From: Bacteroidales bacterium
Lineage (GTDB): Bacteria > Bacteroidota > Bacteroidia > Bacteroidales > UBA932
Assembly (NCBI GenBank): GCA_016293535.1
Contig: JAEDEB010000027.1
Span: forward strand, 1 to 27,510
Direction: 5' to 3'
Length of the DNA: 27,510 bases
The notes beneath the pieces were generated by a model. It did no database searches. It had not been told where the DNA came from and saw only the letters and a list, made by a program, of their open reading frames with translations. This document shows positions 24,149 to 27,510 of this stretch, piece after piece. The first letter of the stretch is position 1, and every line of letters begins with the position of its first letter. The position numbers and the translations under genes were made by a program.

Positions 24149-24919
24149 ATGGATTATCATAAATGGCTCTACCGTTCGAGGAGACTCGTAGCGGAAGTAG
24201 AGGCAGCGATGGGTAATCTTTCGGAGCATATTGCGCTGGATGACGCGCTGCCAAATCTTTTCTATAATGGGGAAACAGATGCCCGCACAGTGAAGCGCAA
24301 ACTCAAAGAAGCCCGGATGGTCTTCCGGGAAAGTTGGTGGGCAATCTCGGACAGATGGACAACCATCCGTGGCAACGAAGCCCTTGAATTGGAGCTGCGC
24401 AAACACTTACGCGACTACATCCGCTTTCGCGACAGCACACGCATACTGATCTCAACAATCCTGGAACATCCACACAAAGCAGCGGCTCTGGATTTCGGCA
24501 ACCTCAACTGGAACAATCTGAGAGCATTTCTGGACGAGCTGGATGACGATATGCGTCCGGCATTGCTGGCCTACGGAGACGGACTGCTTCAAACGAAATA
24601 CGACACCTGTGATTTGACAGGCATTGCCACCAGAATGCAAGCATTTGTGCGGGATGTTACGGACGAATTCTTCGTAGAATTAATCATCAGGAGAAGATTG
24701 CCAGCCAGTCCGCTTCGATGGCACGGACACAAGGCAGACTGCGCACGATTCCTAAGACATTTCGGTTTTACAGACAAGGCTGCAAACCGCATTTTCGAAT
24801 GCTACAGCGGTGGAAAGAAGCTAGAACCGATAAAAATCTCCAGCAGCCTCGGAAGCAAAAGCGACGACAATTATCCGGTGATGAAAATCTTGAAGGACTA
24901 CCCATACAATAAATCCTAA
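24149..24919 (+). CDS. Unrecognised 256-aa cargo protein
   Basis: I do not recognise this protein with confidence. From ATG 24149 it is soluble, largely helical and rich in charged residues, with no signal peptide or membrane segment. The N-terminal half is predicted helix (RRLVAEVEAAM, KRKLKEARMVFRESWW). Near the C-terminus LRWHGHKADCARFLRHFGF and a basic tail (GGKKLEPIKI, YPVMKILKDY) faintly recall the C-terminal part of RteC-type regulators of Bacteroides element excision, but the similarity is too weak to assert. An open frame extends upstream to 23918 but would overlap the preceding gene by 127 bp and cross the terminator, so the internal ATG is preferred. It sits between the AlbA_2 gene and the excisionase-like gene. 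Confidence 0.7.
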   Translation: MDYHKWLYRSRRLVAEVEAAMGNLSEHIALDDALPNLFYNGETDARTVKRKLKEARMVFRESWWAISDRWTTIRGNEALELELRKHLRDYIRFRDSTRILISTILEHPHKAAALDFGNLNWNNLRAFLDELDDDMRPALLAYGDGLLQTKYDTCDLTGIATRMQAFVRDVTDEFFVELIIRRRLPASPLRWHGHKADCARFLRHFGFTDKAANRIFECYSGGKKLEPIKISSSLGSKSDDNYPVMKILKDYPYNKS

Positions 24920-25010
24920 GCAGGCACTTAAGAATCAATCTGCTTCGGTCTGCTTGGACAAAATGCCATCAGAAACTACTGCACGCAATATACAACACTC
25001 CTTAACTGCC

Positions 25011-25033
25011 AAAACTGCCAAACAAGCAGTTTT
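25011..25033. promoter_or_regulatory. AAAACTGC palindrome before the excisionase-like gene
   Basis: AAAACTGC (25011-25018) and GCAGTTTT (25026-25033) form a perfect 8-bp inverted repeat with a 7-nt loop. It is preceded by a further AACTGCC direct copy at about 25004. It may be an operator or a weak terminator for the preceding gene; only four T residues follow the stem. Confidence 0.5.
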
Positions 25034-25087
25034 AAACTTAGGATAACTACCTCTACCTTGCGCCCAGAAACAAACAAAACTCACATT

Positions 25088-25384
25088 ATGGAAATCGAAC
25101 CTATCCTCTCTCAGATTCTGGGCGAAGTACTTGCCCCGATAGTAACCTCGGCAGTCACAGACGCCATCGCAAAACTCCCAACAAAACCAAGTGGAGACTA
25201 CATCAAAGTACCTGAAGCCTGCCGTATGCTCCAGTGCAGTGAGCCCACCTTTTATGATCACGTACACAAAGGCCACATCAAACTCGTAAAAAACGGACAC
25301 TCATCACTCGTGGACCGCCAGAAACTGCTCTCCGATATGGAAGACGGCAAACTAAGACTCCGCAAAGACAAACACAGGAGGTAA
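25088..25384 (+). CDS. Excisionase-family helix-turn-helix protein
   Basis: The 98-aa protein has an amphipathic N-terminal helix region (ILSQILGEVLAPIVTSAVTDAI, split here by Ile-rich turns) and a MerR-like HTH_17 domain at about 48-90: YIKVPEACRMLQCSEPTFYDHV, then a wing reaching GHSSLVDRQKLL. Proteins of this form bind DNA as excisionases or small regulators in Bacteroidota integrative elements. ATG 25088 was preferred over an upstream in-frame TTG. It is followed after only 4 bp by the ATPase gene, so the two are cotranscribed. Its likely role is control of excision or of the replication genes downstream, an inference from position. Confidence 0.82.
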   Translation: MEIEPILSQILGEVLAPIVTSAVTDAIAKLPTKPSGDYIKVPEACRMLQCSEPTFYDHVHKGHIKLVKNGHSSLVDRQKLLSDMEDGKLRLRKDKHRR

Positions 25385-25388
25385 CGCT

Positions 25389-26474
25389 ATGGCTGATTAC
25401 TTGGAAGAAATCCCGCCACATAAGTTCTTCACCATCAAAAGCGCAAATGAATGGATGGCCGAAGCCAAAATGCTGCCTCCGCAGAAAAAACTAATCGGAA
25501 CGCTCTTCTTCGAAAACGAAACCAGCATTCTCTTTGGCGAAACCAACAGCGGCAAAAGCATTGCTGCAGTCCAATTCGCTGACTGCATCAGCAGAGGCAA
25601 AGCCTTTGGCCATCTGGAGAATACGGCAGGCCCGCAGGTCGTTGTCTATTTCGACTTCGAACTAACTCAACGGCAGTTCAGCATTCGCTATACCGATGAA
25701 ACAGGATGTGAATACGTCTGGAGCAACAACTTCAACCGCGTTGAGATAGACCCGGATGCCGACTACCCCGAAGGCGACTATTGCCAGTACATCTGCGATG
25801 AAATAGAACAGGTTATGCTCAAAGCTGGCGCAAAAGTAGGAATCATTGACAACATCACCTTCCTGAATGACGAACTGGAAAAAAGCAAAGGTGCCCTACC
25901 TCTGATGAAGCAACTCAAAATCATCAAGCGCAGACACGACTTCAGTTTCCTCATCCTCGCACACACGCCCAAACGCAACGCATCACGACCTCTCACCAAG
26001 AACGACTTGCACGGCTCTATGATGATAATGAACTTTGTGGACAGCGCATTCGCAATAGGCAACTCCAGGCAGGGCCCAAACGTACGCTACATAAAGCAGA
26101 TAAAAGCTCGCAACTCCGCCATAGACTACGGTCGTGACTCAGTACTCGTATGCCACATCGAGAAGCCAACAAACTTCCTCCGATTCACCATCGTTGGCAC
26201 CTCCCGCGAAACCGAACACCTTGAAACCGACAATCCTATGGCCAGGGAAGAGCTCTTGGAAACCATCAAAACCCTATACTCTGATGGAGAAAGCCACCGC
26301 GAAATAGCATCCGAAGTAGGCGTAAGTCACACAACAGTAGGCAGAATCGTCCGAGAAATGATATCAAAAGGAGAACTCAAAAAACGTGGAAATGGAACGC
26401 ACCGACACGTGGCAAAGTCCCCGCACGTTCCAAGTGTTCCATCCGAACCATACGAAGATGAAGAATTGGAATAA
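25389..26474 (+). CDS. RepA-like AAA ATPase with C-terminal HTH
   Basis: The 361-aa protein is a RecA-fold ATPase of the AAA_25/RepA hexameric-helicase type. Walker A is GETNSGKS at 50-57. FDFELTQRQF follows as the conserved strand with the catalytic acidic residue, and VGIIDNITF gives the Walker B Asp at 154. LILAHTPKRN and the later KQIKARNS segment fit the sensor region. The C-terminus has a helix-turn-helix, REIASEVGVSHTTVGRIVREM, at about 305-330. It probably unwinds or loads at an origin during replication of the excised element, working with the primase-like protein downstream. It starts 4 bp after the excisionase-like gene. Confidence 0.85.
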   Translation: MADYLEEIPPHKFFTIKSANEWMAEAKMLPPQKKLIGTLFFENETSILFGETNSGKSIAAVQFADCISRGKAFGHLENTAGPQVVVYFDFELTQRQFSIRYTDETGCEYVWSNNFNRVEIDPDADYPEGDYCQYICDEIEQVMLKAGAKVGIIDNITFLNDELEKSKGALPLMKQLKIIKRRHDFSFLILAHTPKRNASRPLTKNDLHGSMMIMNFVDSAFAIGNSRQGPNVRYIKQIKARNSAIDYGRDSVLVCHIEKPTNFLRFTIVGTSRETEHLETDNPMAREELLETIKTLYSDGESHREIASEVGVSHTTVGRIVREMISKGELKKRGNGTHRHVAKSPHVPSVPSEPYEDEELE

Positions 26475-26530
26475 ACGGAACACGTTGGAAACTGTGGAAC
26501 GTATGTCAAATCCCAAATGTTCCGTTCCAC
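26427..26530. repeat. Cluster of GGAAC/GTTCC half-sites
   Basis: GTTCC occurs at 26427, 26436, 26519 and 26524 and its inverse GGAAC at 26477 and 26496. GTGGAACG (26494-26501) and CGTTCCAC (26523-26530) form a perfect 8-bp inverted repeat with a 21-nt loop. The cluster spans the end of the ATPase gene and the 90-bp gap before the primase-like gene. Confidence 0.55.
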
Positions 26531-26564
26531 CACAAACAGTAGCATCATAACAACAAGAAAATCA

Positions 26565-27510
26565 ATGAAAAAGCAAACCAAATCATACAGATATACTTTG
26601 GAACGCTGCACAGGAAATCGCAAGAAATCCATCTGCCCGAACTGCGGACATCGCACATTCGTACGATACATAGATGTGGAAACCGGCAAGCCCCTTGGCG
26701 AAGACATTGGCCGTTGCGACCGAGAAATCAACTGCGGATACCACAAGAAACCACGTGATTACTTCTCAGAACACCTCCACACAAGCCAAAGACGCTACTG
26801 GTTTCCAAAGAAAGAATACCGTGCACCTTCAGACACATCCAGCTTCAGCACAATAGACTCTGCAAAAGTTGAACAGACCGTAATGCTTGGCGCATTCAAC
26901 AACTTCAGCATCTGGCTGCGAGAACACTTCGGCTTCACTGAAGCGATACAGCAAATGATGCGCTACCGAATCGGCACCAGCAATCACTGGCCCAATGCCA
27001 CCATCTTCTGGCAGATAGACCAGCAGCAAAAAGCCCATACGGGCAAAATTATGCTCTACGACTACCACACCGGCCATCGTGTCAAAGAACCATACAATCA
27101 CATCGCCTGGGTGCACAGAAGCGAAAACGCCAAGAACTACCACCTGAAGCAATGCCTATTTGGCCTTCACCTACTCCGTCCGGATACGCAAATTGTCGCC
27201 ATCGTTGAGGCCGAAAAGACCGCCGTCGTGGCCAGCATCTTCTTTCCTGACGTCCTCTTCCTTGCCACCGGTGGCCTGCAGAACCTCAACGCCGAGCGTT
27301 GTGCACCCCTCAAAGGCCATCGTGTCATACTGTTTCCAGACCTCGGCGCAGAAGACAAATGGCGCGAGAAAGCTGCAAAGATTCCGGCCCTCAAAGGCTG
27401 CATCATCTCCACCTGGCTTGCCAATCACGCCAGTGCCGTTGAGCGGGAGAAAGGGCTTGATTTGGCGGATTATCTTGAAGGGCTTGATGCACGATGCAAG
27501 TTGAAGGTTG
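26565..27510 (+). CDS. Zinc-finger/Toprim primase-like protein, 3' end missing
   Basis: The reading frame opens at ATG 26565 and is uninterrupted to the window edge, giving at least 315 residues. A zinc-binding site is formed by Cys24 and Cys27 (CPNC) with Cys51 and Cys57. A Toprim-like fold follows: VAIVEAEKTAVVAS holds the catalytic Glu, and VILFPDLGAED the paired acidic residues. This matches DUF6371-type primase-like proteins of Bacteroidota mobile elements and the primase of NBU elements. It would prime DNA synthesis of the excised element. The start 90 bp after the ATPase gene fits a replication operon. Confidence 0.8.
   Translation, partial: MKKQTKSYRYTLERCTGNRKKSICPNCGHRTFVRYIDVETGKPLGEDIGRCDREINCGYHKKPRDYFSEHLHTSQRRYWFPKKEYRAPSDTSSFSTIDSAKVEQTVMLGAFNNFSIWLREHFGFTEAIQQMMRYRIGTSNHWPNATIFWQIDQQQKAHTGKIMLYDYHTGHRVKEPYNHIAWVHRSENAKNYHLKQCLFGLHLLRPDTQIVAIVEAEKTAVVASIFFPDVLFLATGGLQNLNAERCAPLKGHRVILFPDLGAEDKWREKAAKIPALKGCIISTWLANHASAVEREKGLDLADYLEGLDARCKLKV

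Larger units (their letters stand above)
20908..27510. mobile_element. Left part of an integrative (NBU-like) element
   Basis: From the candidate attL to the window edge the genes are all of the mobile-element kind and in one orientation: tyrosine recombinase, two cargo genes, excisionase-type HTH, RepA-like ATPase and primase-like protein. This order resembles Bacteroides NBU-type mobilizable elements, in which integrase is followed by accessory genes, small regulators and a primase before mobilization genes. Base composition is AT-richer than in the chromosomal block. Mobilization genes and the right end would lie beyond 27510. Confidence 0.7.

Noticed and set aside
1..27510. CRISPR arrays, complete tRNA or rRNA genes
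   Set aside because: No regularly spaced repeats of CRISPR size and no complete cloverleaf were seen by eye; only a tRNA-3'-end-like fragment near 20908-20927.

Overview
The window looks like a chromosomal segment of a Bacteroidales bacterium. Coding regions are moderately GC-rich, starts lack obvious Shine-Dalgarno sequences, several starts are preceded by TAnnTTTG-type -7 boxes, and the gene content (lipoprotein alpha-2-macroglobulin beside PBP1C, TMEM43-family protein, DUF4372-type IS4 transposase, NBU-like integrase/excisionase/primase set) is typical of gut Bacteroidota. I cannot fix the genus from the sequence alone.

Region 1 (1 to about 17.25 kb) is ordinary core chromosome. It holds the 5' part of a membrane-anchored alpha/beta hydrolase on the minus strand and an EamA-type drug/metabolite transporter. 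Next come a giant lipoprotein alpha-2-macroglobulin followed 10 bp later by penicillin-binding protein 1C (a periplasmic defence and wall-repair pair), then RmuC. A tight three-gene run follows: short PlsC-like acyltransferase, long-chain acyl-CoA synthetase and secreted carboxypeptidase-D-like regulatory-domain protein. Then come purA (minus), queF (plus) and a TMEM43-family membrane protein (minus). A 24-bp tandem repeat overlaps the purA stop codon.

Region 2 (about 17.3 to 20.9 kb) is an accessory patch made largely of Fic-family genes and debris. It starts with a 101-aa mini protein that keeps only the N-terminal inhibitory-helix region of a Fic protein and its C-terminal winged helix, preceded by two TACCAC-N8-GTGGTA palindromes. 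A truncated lipoprotein, a complete 1.31-kb IS4-family insertion sequence, a broken second Fic gene ending at a strong terminator, and a full-length third Fic gene with its own -7 box and terminator follow.

Region 3 (about 20.9 kb to the end) is the left part of an integrative element, probably NBU-like or mobilizable. A short stretch resembling the 3' end of a minus-strand tRNA gene is a candidate attL. It is followed by GTATC half-site repeats around the integrase promoter, a tyrosine recombinase, two cargo genes (an AlbA_2/HATPase/winged-helix protein and an unrecognised 256-aa protein), an excisionase-type HTH protein, a RepA-like AAA ATPase and the start of a zinc-finger/Toprim primase-like gene that runs off the window.

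The most promising material for something undescribed is the mini-Fic protein with its twin operators, and the two-gene cargo between integrase and excisionase.
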